Assembly: GCA_914767885.1 (NCBI GenBank)
Contig: CAJZBQ010000040.1
Location: forward strand, 930,001-994,000
Origin: Blepharisma stoltei
Taxonomy: Eukaryota > Ciliophora > Heterotrichea > Heterotrichida > Blepharismidae
Length of the DNA stretch: 64,000 bases
Direction of reading: 5' to 3'
Position numbers and translations under genes: made by a program
Part shown: positions 1 to 10,300 of the stretch, in pieces
Layout of the letters: every line of letters begins with the position of its first letter
Numbering within the stretch: position 1 is the stretch's first letter
The notes under the pieces: model-generated
The model's input: only the letters and a program-made list of their open reading frames with translations
Database searches by the model: none
What the model was told of the DNA's origin: nothing

Positions 1-583
1 CCACATCATTATAGAAATCAGTTATTTTTTCCGTCAATATAATTTTCAATTCTGCAAGAAAAGGCGTATTTATTGACGTTTTTTGAGAAATTCCCACAAT
101 TTCGCTATTTTTCACAAAGCATCTAAAAGTCATGCCATCAGCTAAATTATGATATCTGACCAAATTCATAACTAATGGTATCCCTAATTGTTCTGCCTCA
201 CTCATGTCATTTGAAATCAGCTCAGATGATTTAATTAGCAAAAGAACATCTCTGTATGTGCAGCATTTTAACTCATGCATCCATAAGGCATCTCTATATA
301 AACTTTACTGCGGGGCGCTTCAATTTAACTTTGGTACCACTCCTTTACCTCCTACATATTCTATTCCGATATTTATATCAGAGATTAATTTTCTCATACC
401 TTCAGAACCTAGTAATAATTGAGCAGGATCTTCAGAATCATTTTCGTCTATCACAATGCTGTCACTATTCATAAAATCATGGAAGGCTTGAGGAAGGGTA
501 ATTGAGTACGCTTTAAAAGAATTTTCTCCGAAATTAGCTCGCCATATGTGGTCTTGGCATCATAGCTTGATATTTCCTTCCAT
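1..583 (-). CDS. CDC123: CDC123/D123 family protein, 3' end outside window
   Basis: This minus-strand gene starts at the ATG at 583-581 and runs off the left edge, so the C-terminus is missing. After removing a 15-nt intron the reading frame contains PKLNWSAP, the LKCCTYRDVLLLIKSS block and a later FRCFVKNSEIVGISQ block, which are hallmarks of the D123/CDC123 family. In yeast and mammals this ATP-grasp-like protein is a chaperone for assembly of translation initiation factor eIF2, binding eIF2-gamma in the cytosol. Two in-frame TGA codons near the start are read as Trp. The neighbouring gene at 1279 is divergent, so 584-1278 must contain both promoters. The family call is strong; the eIF2 role is inferred from homologues. 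Confidence 0.9.
295..309 (-). other. 15-nt spliceosomal intron in CDC123
   Basis: On the minus strand the intron reads GTAAAGTTTATATAG. Removing it joins SAPQ to DALWM in the conserved D123 motif and removes an in-frame TAG. The same 15-nt sequence recurs as an intron in the USP7-like gene (25093-25107). Confidence 0.9.
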
Positions 584-1278
584 AAATTAAAAATTAAAGT
601 GAGATACTCAAAAAAATGTCCAGCTATATTATATGGAATTCAGACGGCTATAGGTTGTTTGCTTGCAGTTTTAAATTAAATAGATACTTAGCAACAGTTT
701 GCCGATTTTTTTATATTCAGACTCAAAATTTCAGACAAAAGAAAATCCCGACCAAAATTTAAAATAATTGCTTTGCTGTCAAAAAGGTAAGAAAAAAAAT
801 TCTGCACTGATTCAGACCGACTCATTATTCGGTTACAAAACTATAAGCGTGGGTTTTCATTTTCTATTTAATACTTGAATAATATTTATTTTAAAACTAT
901 CAAAAAAGAAATAAAAATATTATATAGAATTCTATTGTTTTATCAATATATTTATACCTCAAACATATTCAGCCCTAAGTTTTCAGCTTCTTTTTTTGAT
1001 TTTTTATATAATTTTCATAATAAACCAACTTATTAAATAAATTTCAAATAAAAACATGATGATTACAGCCATCGAACCAATTCAAGCTCTTTAAATAAAT
1101 TTGACGAGAGAGATTTCAAATGGATTAAATAACAAATTGATTACAGAAAGCATAGTATTGTGCCTCTTACTTATGAAAATCCTCAAAAAAATTATATTTT
1201 ATATAAAAATATTGGCCAAATACCTTGGCTTTAAAATTAAATTAATTTAGAAAAATAGAATATTTATCTCAAACATTA
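584..1278. promoter_or_regulatory. Divergent intergenic region, no gene seen
   Basis: About 695 bp of AT-rich DNA between the divergent CDC123 and CTD-phosphatase starts. I see no conserved ORF, MITE terminus or obvious structured element. It presumably contains both promoters, but no specific site can be named. Confidence 0.4.
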
Positions 1279-2648
1279 ATGGAATCAAAAATTCAAAATC
1301 AATCTGATGATTCCCAATCAATGGATGTGGAAACAGAGCCAGAGGAGCCAATAATGACTCCTTTTGAGTTTTTTATGAGTCTGCCTCGAAATGTGCCAGA
1401 TCCAGGGCAGACCCATCTACCTCCAAAACGTCGAAGCACCCCAAAACGCACTTTAGTGCTAGATCTTGATGAAACCTTAGTTCACAGCGATATAGCACCT
1501 ACACAAACATATAAAGAAGTGGTCAGCTTTATGAGCCATGGAAGACTTTGCAATGTCTATGTGAGCTACAGGCCATTTTTGCTTGAATTTTTAAAAGCAG
1601 CTTCTCAAAAATTCGAAGTTGTTGCTTTTGCAGTAGGTCTTTTGGTCTGAAATTTTTACTTTCTAGGCGTACTCGAACGGTCTACTTTTATTTGAGAAAT
1701 TTATTCATCAATACGAGAAAAAATTTCTGCAGGATAATTGTCCCTAATTCCCCTCCCTTTAAATTGGAACTAAACATCGGTAAAATTTGTACTTTGCCTC
1801 TTTAAATTTGAAAAATTTGTTTCTCAATGGGGAAAATTATGATGATGAAAATACTAATTTTTATAAATTAGTTTGGACATAATTTAATAATCAAAATGCA
1901 AGCAGAATATTATTTAAACAGTTTTCAAACTGAATCGGTTAATTTTTTATTTATTCTTCATAAAAATAAATTAAAATTCAAAGTATTGCTTAAAATTTAA
2001 ATTTTTTTAAAAAAAAAGTAAAAGATGAAATTACTAATTTTTATAATATTAGTTTTGACCTAAATTTAATAGACAAAATACAAGTAGGATTTTATTTAAA
2101 CAGCTTTCACACTGAATCTATTGATTTTTTATTAATTTTTATAAAACAAATTAAAATTCAAAGTATTGTGGTCATATTATATTTTTTAAACATTTTTTAT
2201 AGAAAAAAATTTAAAAAAAATAATTAACCCACTTTAAATTGGAACAGGATTTTTTGTTCCAATTTAAAGAGGTGAGTAAGCAAAATTAAGAGCCATGCTT
2301 TTTACAGCGTCACAGAAAGCATATGCTGACCAAGTGTTAAAAAATATTGACCCACAGAGAAAATTGATAAAGCATAGGCTATATCGAGAGTCTTGCTATG
2401 AATATAAAGGAAATTATATTAAAGATTTGAGAGTTTTAGGCAGAGACTTAAAAGATGTTATCATTGTTGATAACTCAGTTTTATCGTTCGCGTTCCAGCT
2501 TGACAATGGAATACCAATTCTTTCATGGTTTAATGACCCTGAAGACAGAGAGTTGTGTAATCTTGTTACATTACTGGATGAATTAAATAGTGCGCCTGAT
2601 ATTAGACCTGCGTTAAAAGCAAGTTATGATCTATCAAGGTTCGGTTAA
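1279..2648 (+). CDS. SCP/CTDSPL2-like CTD phosphatase (NIF domain), split by insert
   Basis: The protein has the HAD-phosphatase signature LVLDLDETLVHSD (catalytic DxDxT). After an insert it continues with TASQKAYADQVL, LYRESCYEYKGNYIKDL, GRDLKDVIIVDNS and GIPILSWF, which follow the order of the small CTD phosphatase/CTDSPL2 family. Such enzymes dephosphorylate Ser residues of the RNA polymerase II C-terminal domain or other nuclear substrates. The first exon ends at FEVVAF, where homologues continue directly with TAS. About 650 bp intervene, including a MITE at 1745-2276. I could not find a clean junction: TA-to-TA joining at about 1645 and 2287 is in frame but leaves six extra residues. The call is firm; the exact splice is not. 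Confidence 0.85.
1745..2276. mobile_element. MITE, TTTAAATTGGAAC family, inside phosphatase gene
   Basis: The left end TTCCCCTCCCTTTAAATTGG and the right end CCAATTTAAAGAGGTGAG form terminal inverted repeats, flanked on both sides by TAA. The interior is very AT-rich, with repeated ATTAGTTTTGACC-like segments and no coding capacity. Removing this element alone does not restore the phosphatase frame, so it probably sits inside a slightly larger IES. Confidence 0.75.
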
Positions 2649-3002
2649 ATTTATGACAAAAATAAATGATATCTAATTAAAAATTTAAGTTGACTTAAAA
2701 AATAATTTTTTTTAAATTGGTATCTTCGATTGAATAAAAGAAAGAGGCTATCAATAAATGCTAATAATTCGATATTATTTAGTAATAAAGAATATTGGAT
2801 TAAAAATAACTTACTGATGATGTCGAAGGCATCGATATAACTAGAGCCAAAAAGAGGTTTGGGCAATATTAGGGTTAAATTTGGCAATTTTTTATTATTT
2901 TTAATTTTATTAAAAATTTAAATTGAAAATAGCAGATATGGTGTCTGCACTGCTATGATAGTAATAAATATTAATTTCTATATCTTAATTAAAAAAACAC
3001 AG
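2649..3002. other. Convergent 3' intergenic region
   Basis: 354 bp between the phosphatase stop and the peroxiredoxin stop, which converge here. It is AT-rich with no recognised element. A 78-codon minus-strand open frame has no coding character and was not accepted. Confidence 0.4.
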
Positions 3003-3728
3003 TTATTTAGATTTATGATGGGTTTTCCAATATTCTTCAGTTTTTTCACTTTCATGTGATGGTACAACAGTTGGTGCTCCAGGTGACCAAGACTCAGGAC
3101 ATACCTCTCCATGTTCATCTGTATATTGAAAAGCCTGCACAAGTCTCAAAACTTCCCTTACACTTCTTCCCACTGGAAGGTCATTAATAGACACATGTCT
3201 TAATATCCCATTTTTATCAATAATAAAAGTTCCTCTCAAATGTACACCTTCATCCTCAGAATGATCCAAATAGACCCCATATCTTTTCCCAACAGCTTTA
3301 CTGAGATCAGACAATAATGGAATTTGCAGCCTCCCCAGCCCTCCTTGTTCACGAGGTTTTAATGTGTATTCTCTATGGGTAAATACAGAATCCACTGAAC
3401 AAGCAATTATTTCACAGTTATTTGACCGAAATTCAGGAGCCATATCATTAAAGTTGATAATTTCAGTTGGGCATACAAAAGTGAAATCTAGAGGGTAAAA
3501 GAAAAGGACAACGTATTTGCCTTTGTATTCATCTAAAGTAAGCTGCCTCATTCTATTTCCATCCCATGCAGTGCCTGAAAAGGTGGGAGCTGGCTTGCGG
3601 ATTCGAGCCATTGGAGCATAGGTTTTTGAGCAGACGATAGAGGTACAGGAACAATTTTCTCCGCAATCGCAATTAGGCTGGCAGCAAAGTTTGTTTTCTG
3701 ATGAGGCACAGTGTGGACAACTTGACAT
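3003..3728 (-). CDS. Typical 2-Cys peroxiredoxin with Cys-rich N-terminal extension
   Basis: A 241-residue AhpC/TSA-family thiol peroxidase that reduces H2O2 and organic peroxides using thioredoxin-type reductants. The peroxidatic Cys lies in DFTFVCPTEI and the resolving Cys in GEVCPESWSPG; family blocks YKGKYVVLFFYPLDFTF, DSVFTHREYT, LSDLSKAVGKRYGVY and RGTFIIDKNG are intact. The frame is uninterrupted: no IES and no in-frame TGA. The oddity is the first 35 residues, with nine Cys at positions 4, 7, 15, 16, 20, 22, 26, 28 and 33, including CxxC, CC and two CxC motifs. It resembles a metallothionein-like metal-binding segment rather than a targeting peptide. The enzyme call is certain; the role of the extension is unknown. 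Confidence 0.95.
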   Translation of the reverse strand: MSSCPHCASSENKLCCQPNCDCGENCSCTSIVCSKTYAPMARIRKPAPTFSGTAWDGNRMRQLTLDEYKGKYVVLFFYPLDFTFVCPTEIINFNDMAPEFRSNNCEIIACSVDSVFTHREYTLKPREQGGLGRLQIPLLSDLSKAVGKRYGVYLDHSEDEGVHLRGTFIIDKNGILRHVSINDLPVGRSVREVLRLVQAFQYTDEHGEVCPESWSPGAPTVVPSHESEKTEEYWKTHHKSK

Positions 3729-3956
3729 ATTGTATTATATCAGATGTGGATATTTATAATAAATGGACATTAAATATGACCATTATTTGTTAGAACTTAA
3801 AAATAATAAGAATTAGATATTATTAAAAAATATATATATGAGATAGAGATCAGGAATATGGTTTATTAAATTTGGAGTTTATAGTGTAATTTAAAAAAAA
3901 AATTAACCCCCCTTTAATTTGGAATAGAATATTTTGTTCCAATTTAAAGGGGGGAG

Positions 3957-4750
3957 TAATCTATTTTTGATCCCTGGGTATTTTGAGGTTAATATTTTAA
4001 TTTTCTATGGTCTGTATACGGAACTTTTAAAGGTGAAGCTATTCCTTTGAACGTACAAAGGACTTTAGACAGCTGCTTAGAATACTCAATTATTTTAGGG
4101 TAAAACAGCCATTTAATAGTCTCTGCATGCGTATCTGTTAGTCTTGTCAGTGCTCTTTTGACAAGTCCCATTGCTGCTTCACACACTTCTAAGGTCTCCA
4201 AAGGAAGCTGCTTTTTCATTGGGCTTTGTTTTTAGGGGAGCTTGGTTTTTTTTCTTCAGAAGCGTCTGACTCCCCCCCCCCCTCCGTGAGTGAACAAAAC
4301 CATTAGAAAAATCCCTATGTTTTGCCCAAAAACCCACCCTCCGTGAGTTAACAAAAATTTTTTTTAATAGAAAAATTTTTTATGGAAATAATTTTTGATA
4401 TATAAATGATAATTAGTATAATGAAATCTAGAGCTAATTCTATTTAATTTTAAACGAATTGCTCTTTAAAACATAAATTTTTATAATTAAATTAATATTT
4501 GCCTTCCAATTTTTGCGAATTAGGATTTTTTTTAAATTTAGAAAAAAAATATTTTTTATAAAATTTATATATAAATTTTATTTTAAAAAAAAAAAAATTA
4601 AACCCCCCTCCGTGAGTGAACAAAATTTTTTTGTTCACTCACGGAGGGGGGGGAGTGAAGAGATTTGAGATTTGAAGTCTTCTTCTGGCTCTCCTTCCTC
4701 TTCTGATTCATTCAGTTCACTGTCTTCTATTTCGATTTCCATCCCTGACT
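3957..4750 (-). pseudogene. Duplicated UBR4 exon fragment, interrupted
   Basis: The minus strand encodes KKQLPLETLEVCEAAMGLVK and following residues nearly identical to UBR4 at 33059-33290, differing at only a few positions over about 76 codons. It then diverges and stops at the MITE end. The acidic segment upstream (parent ELNESEEEE, SDASEEE) is also present but split by a MITE at 4270-4655. With no start context and no further exons it is a non-functional fragment. Confidence 0.85.
4270..4655. mobile_element. MITE, CTCCGTGAGTGAAC family, with TGA/TCA target duplication
   Basis: 386 bp. Termini are CTCCCCCC...CTCCGTGAGTGAAC and its complement, with internal copies of the same sub-terminal motif. 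TGA flanks both ends on the plus strand (TCA on the minus). The unoccupied counterpart in UBR4 near 33009 has a single TCA, so the insertion and its 3-bp duplication are visible directly. Confidence 0.9.
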
Positions 4751-4968
4751 CCCCCATTAAATTGGAACAAAATTCTGTTCCAATTTAAAGGGGGTTCATT
4801 TTTACTGAAAAAATAGTATATTAAATTTTTTAAAACTTTATGATTTCTATTTAAATTAAGAATAATTTAACTAATGAAAGGGATTAATTTTTCAAAATTA
4901 CTGATTATCTAATAGTTTTTTTCTCTCTACCAGGGAGTAAAAGCTAATTCTTATTATATAGCAATTAA

Positions 4969-7178
4969 ATGATCAAATCCAAATCAAATGCCGCAACTCC
5001 TTATTTAAAGAATTTTTCAAACCTCCAATCCTCATTATCAGGAAGCTCATCATCCTGCAGATTTTCTCTTACAAATCTAAATCAAAATTCCGTATATCTT
5101 GCCCAATCCTCAAATCATCAAGATAAAACTGATCCTACTCGCAATCCAACAAATCCAGAAGTGGCGCCTCAAAAGCCTTCTTCTAAAATTAGCCCTCAGC
5201 CAGGCACAATAATTCGTCAATCAATCCCTAAATCTGTTGCCTTATTCGATATTCCTCTATTCTTATGAATTGACTATAAAAACTTAATTCAAGATTATAT
5301 AAATACTCCTGAAGATTACGAAACTACTGAAAGTCTTGTCGTTTTGGATCATCACTATCAAAAACACGAAGGGACTGCATCTGAATATTCAGCAAAAAAT
5401 TATTTCAGCCCAGAAAATTTCAATAATTATCTCACACGAAATGTGTATATTGATAAAAAACCGTGGCTGAGAAGCATAAATATTTTATATAAAAAAGAAA
5501 ATTTATCTTCATTACTGGAGCTTTATCAACAAATAAATGATACGAAATACTCTTGGATTAGCTTTATAAAGCATCAAAGAAAAATGCTGATGAAACAGCA
5601 GAGATTAGAAGCTGCAGCAAGAGCAGAAAAAGATTTAGAAGACCAGAGAGAGCTATTACAAGAGCTGTCAAGAATAAATCGGCCATTTTTGGTGTCAGGA
5701 AAGACTGGGGTGAAAACTTCTAAACATATTGTATGTAAAACTAAGAGTGAACAAAACCATTAGAAAAATCGCTATTTTTTGCCCAAAAACCCACCCTCCG
5801 TGAGTGAACAAAAATTTTTTTTAATAGAAAAATTTTTAATGGAAAAAAAAAATTGATATATAAATGATAATTATTATAATGAAATCTAGAGCTAATTCTG
5901 TTTAATTTTAAACAAATTGCGTTTTAAAACATAAAATTTTATAAATTAAATTAATATTTGCTTCCTAATTTTTGCAAATTAGGATTTTTTTAAATTTCGA
6001 AAAAAAAAATTTAACCCCCCTCCGTGAGTGAACAAAAATTGTTTGTTCACTCACGGAGGGGGGGGATAAGAGAAAAAAACCAAAATATTCAAAAAAAACT
6101 TAATAGCTTGGAAGAAAGATCTGAGTATGGAGAACAGAAACTTGAGCAAATGCATGAAGCATGACAAAAAAATGTCAAGAAAACGACGCTGATTATCCTT
6201 TCTTTGAATATAAAAATCAGAAAATCAAGAGAAAAGTTCCTTGAAATAGGCTTGAAATCTGCTAATAGACCTCTATTATTTTATATTTTTTCTGCAATGC
6301 TATTTTTCACAAGAATTTCTCACGAAAAAACACAGGTGGCCAAAATAAGTTCCCAATCCCTCAAAAACTGAAAAAAGAAACGGATCTTTCTTATACTAAA
6401 AGATTTTTCAACAAAAAAACAAAGAACCTTAATCTATATTGAAAAAATGAAAAATTACCTCAAAATGCGAGAAAAATTAAGAATTCTTTATTATTGGAAA
6501 CTTTTTTCTTACACATCTAAAGTCAAAAACTATTACAAAAGAATCGCTAATAAATTTTATCAAGAAAGACTAAAGACTAAAAAATTTTATGAATTAAAAA
6601 CAGAAACTATAATAAATAAAGGCCAAAGAAAAAGAATTAAATTATTAGCAAATGGAGAAGAAGATGGGTTTTCTAAAGATAATGTCATTATTGAACAAAA
6701 GCATTTTCTTTCTGTAGCGCTTATACAGATAGTAAAAGGATTATCGTCACACCAACAAAGAGCGTTTATTTTTCAGCAAAAATTAAAAACTCTTGAAGAC
6801 TATATTTCTAATAAACATTATTTGTCATTGTACGCAAAAGAAGGAAATGTATGGATTTTAAGACAAAAAGGGTTAGGAGAGCATAGATCTTGTTTAGAAT
6901 TAACAAGAAAGCCTTTGTTTCCTACAGTGCAGTTATCGGCAAGATCAAAAAACCATGGTATTCATGCTAAATCTGTTGATGATGTACAGATTATAAAACA
7001 TATACACGAAAACTATGCAACTCAGCAAAAGAGATATAATTCAATAACTCCATCTATAAGCTCACGATATCAAGAAATAGAAAACTCAAGAGCAAAATTT
7101 TCAGAACTTCAAGAAACATCAGAGCTTTGAATATCCTCAGAAAAAAACATTGAGAATTTTCATGAGCAAAATGAATAA
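4969..7178 (+). CDS. Hypothetical basic protein, IQ/coiled-coil-like, one IES
   Basis: I do not recognise a family. Starting at ATG 4969, the frame reads through TGA (Trp) codons, is interrupted by a MITE-derived IES at 5732-6066, and continues through 6447 to TAA at 7176-7178. Joining TA at 5732 to TA at 6067 gives HIVREKNQNIQKKLNSLEE in frame; other nearby TAs do not. The N-terminus is Ser/Asn/Pro-rich and probably disordered. The middle has charged helical stretches (RLEAAARAEKDLEDQRELL) and the second half is Lys/Arg/Tyr-rich with long basic helices. No membrane segment or signal peptide is evident. It could be a cytoskeleton-associated protein, but this is a guess from composition alone. 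Confidence 0.7.
5732..6066. mobile_element. IES derived from CTCCGTGAGTGAAC MITE
   Basis: TA-bounded, 335 bp. It contains AGTGAACAAAACCATTAG and two CTCCGTGAGTGAAC arms like the 4270 and 27194 elements. The left terminal C-run is missing, so it is a degraded copy. Removing it restores the host frame. Confidence 0.8.
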
Positions 7179-7300
7179 ATAACTTAATTATTATCTAAAA
7201 AGACCAATTATATAAATTATGAGAAGAATCGTCTTGGAAATGATTTTATGTATAAAAAGCTAACTTCGCAATTAATATAACAAGATAATTTTATTTTAAT

Positions 7301-10300
7301 ATGGAAATTAAGCAATGCTTTGAAGCTAGCTGCAGAAGTGAAGTTGAGTATTCATGTGATTGCTCTTCTCCTGAAACTTATTCCTGCAAATTGCACTTAG
7401 CAGAGCATCTTGAGTCATCTAGCAATGCCCATCATTTTAAGCCTCTTTTTTGGAAGCCTTGTAAAGAAACAAAAGAGATGCTTCTTAGATTTCTTACAAA
7501 AGAAAAGTCTAACTTTTCCCTTGGGAAGCAAGCTAAAATATTTCGCTCGTTAACAAAGTGGGCTAATTATTTAAAAAAAAAAATTAGATTTTAAATATTG
7601 TGCAATCAAATATTTCGGCGCCAGTATACGGCCCATAATTGCTGGTAGCTTCATATTTTTCTTAATTCGGGATTATGCCAGTATGGGCTGCATTATGGTG
7701 CCAAAATATTAACAAGGTACTATAATTATATAATGCGTTGCATTTATTTCTTATCATGCATATGCATGCCATTTTGAATTTAATATGTGGAAACCAAATA
7801 TACGTTTCAAAACGCAGATTTTAGTGCGGCAAATTCATAATTTGAAATTTCATATGAAAATGGCGCGTATAACATAACGGCCATAAGAAATTTAGCCAAG
7901 AGATGATGACGAAAAATATATAGAACTTTCTCTTCAATAGCGCGAAAAGACGTGCATCCTGGTTTAACTAAAAGGTCTTTGGACAATGAAAATCTGCTAT
8001 TCCTTCTCCATAAGAGAGGAAAATAGTGAAAATGAAGATTTTTTGTCCGATCCAGTTTCGAGAACTGGAAGGGATTATTTTGTCCTAAATTAAGAATACC
8101 TGAGTTATTGTGGGATTTTGATTTCCTACAAAATTTTTTTAATTTTAATGTATTTTTGGTTCGTCAAATGGTTTTGACGAGTTAATTCTGGCAGGCACGT
8201 GAAATAAAAAAATAATTGATTGCCATAATGTTTTAATTTTCTGATTTTAAGGATGATCAGAAATTTTAATAAATGGCACAGGATCAAAAAAACGAGATTA
8301 AAGATTAGTGAAAGCAAGCATATATTTTCTAGCTATAAGACGCCCAGATATTTGCTAATAAAATAATAAGAATTCTAATAAATAACTTTTATATTTCTCA
8401 AATTAATTTTTTTATTTAAATTTCGCTATTTGATGCCATTGTTTTCTCTTTCTGAATTTGAACCCAAAATTCATTTTTGAACATTTTTTGTTCGTTTAAG
8501 TGTCATCTTGATTTGCACACTATATAAAAAAATTAAAACTCTTAAGTCACCACTTGCGGTTTTCATTGAAAGTATGAAATTTGAGATTTAAAATAAGCTA
8601 TTTGGTGCCTTTATTTTCCGCTTTCTGGACTCGAGCACAAATTTATTTTTTGAACATTTTTTGTTCGTTTAAGCAGCCATCTTGATTTTGCTCGCTATAG
8701 AAATATTAAAACTCTTAAGTCACCACTTGCGGTTTCATTGAGAACTTGGTATTTAAAGTATCAAAACAACTATTTGACACCTTTATTTTCCGCTTTCTGG
8801 ACTCGAGCATAAATTTATTTTTGAACACTTTTTTGTTCGTTTAAGCCGCCATCTTGATTTGCACGCTATATAAAAAAATTAAAACTCTTAAGTCACCACT
8901 TGCGGTTTCATTGAAAGTATGATATTTGAGATTTAAAATAAGCTATTTGGTGCCTTTATTTTCCACTTTCTGGACTCGAGCACAAATTTATTTTTGAATA
9001 ATTTTTGTTCGTTTAAGCAGCCATCTTGATTTGACCGCTATATAAAAAAATGCAAACTCTTAAGTCACCACTTGCGGTTTCATTCAAAACTTGATATTTG
9101 AAAAACTAAAATAAGCTTCTTGGTATCTTTATTTTCCGCTTCTTGGACTCGAGCACAAATTCATTTTTGAACAATTTTTTGTTCGTTTAAGTGCCATCTT
9201 GATTTGCACGCTATATAAAAAAATTAAAACTCTTAAGTCACCATTTTGCGGTTTCATTGATAGTATGATATTTGAGATTTAAAACAGCTATTTGGCGCCT
9301 TTATTTTCCGCTTTTTGGACTCGAGCACAAATTCATTTTTGAACATTTTTTGTTCGTTTAAGCCGCCATCTTGATTTTGTACGCTATATAAAATATTAAA
9401 ACTCTTAAGTCACCACTTGCGGTTTTATTGAGAACTTGATATTTGAGATTTAAAATAAGCTAGTTGATATCTCTATTTTCCGCTTTCTGGACTCGAGCAC
9501 AAATTCATTGTTTAACATTTTTTGTTCGTTTAAGCAGCCATCTTGATTTGGTACGCTATATAAAAAAATTAAAACTCTTAAGTCACCACTTGCGGGTTCA
9601 TTGAAAGTATGAAATTTGAGATTTAAAATAAGCTATTTGGTGCCTTTATTTTCCGCTTTCTGGACTCGAGCACAAATTCATTTTTGAATATTTTTTGTTC
9701 GTTAAAGCCGCCATCTTGATTTTACTCGCTATAGAAATATTAAAACTCTTAAGTCACCACTTGCGGTTTCATTGAGAACTTGGTATTTAAAGTATCAAAA
9801 CAACTATTTGACACCTTTATTTTCCGCTTTCTGGACTCGAGCACAAATTCATTTTTGAACATTTTTTGTTCGTTTAAGCTGCCATCTTGATTTTGCTCGC
9901 TATATAAAAAATTAAAACTCTTAAGTCACCACTTGCGGTTTCATTGAAAGTATGAAATTTGAGATTTAAAATAAGCTATTTGGTGCCTTTATTTTCCGCT
10001 TTTTGGACTCGAGCACAAATTTTATTTTTGAACAATTTTTTTCGTTTAAGCCGCCATCTTGATTTTGTACACTATGTAAAAATATTAAAACTCTTAAGTC
10101 ATCACTTGCGGGTTTATTCAAAACTTGGAATTTAAAGTATCAAAACAGCTATTTGGTGCCTTTATTTTCCGCTTTCTGGACTCGAGCACAAATTCATTTT
10201 TGAACAATTTTTGTTCGTTTTAGCCGCCATCTTGATTTTGCTCGCTATATAAAAATATTAAAACTCTTAAGTCACCACTTGCGGTTTCATTGAAAGTATG

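Larger units (their letters stand above)
3902..4797. mobile_element. Composite MITE unit carrying a copied UBR4 exon
   Basis: Both ends are short hairpins built from the CCCCCTTTAAATTGGAAC motif and its complement (about 3902-3957 and 4748-4797). Between them lies an inverted copy of the UBR4 exon at 32907-33321, including the inner MITE ends that flank that exon. A second MITE (4270-4655) has inserted in the copy. The structure suggests an exon mobilised together with its flanking MITE IES ends. Confidence 0.7.

Noticed and set aside
2651-2887. 78-codon minus-strand ORF between phosphatase and peroxiredoxin
   Set aside because: Low-complexity Leu/Ile/Phe-rich translation of AT-rich DNA with no homologous motif.
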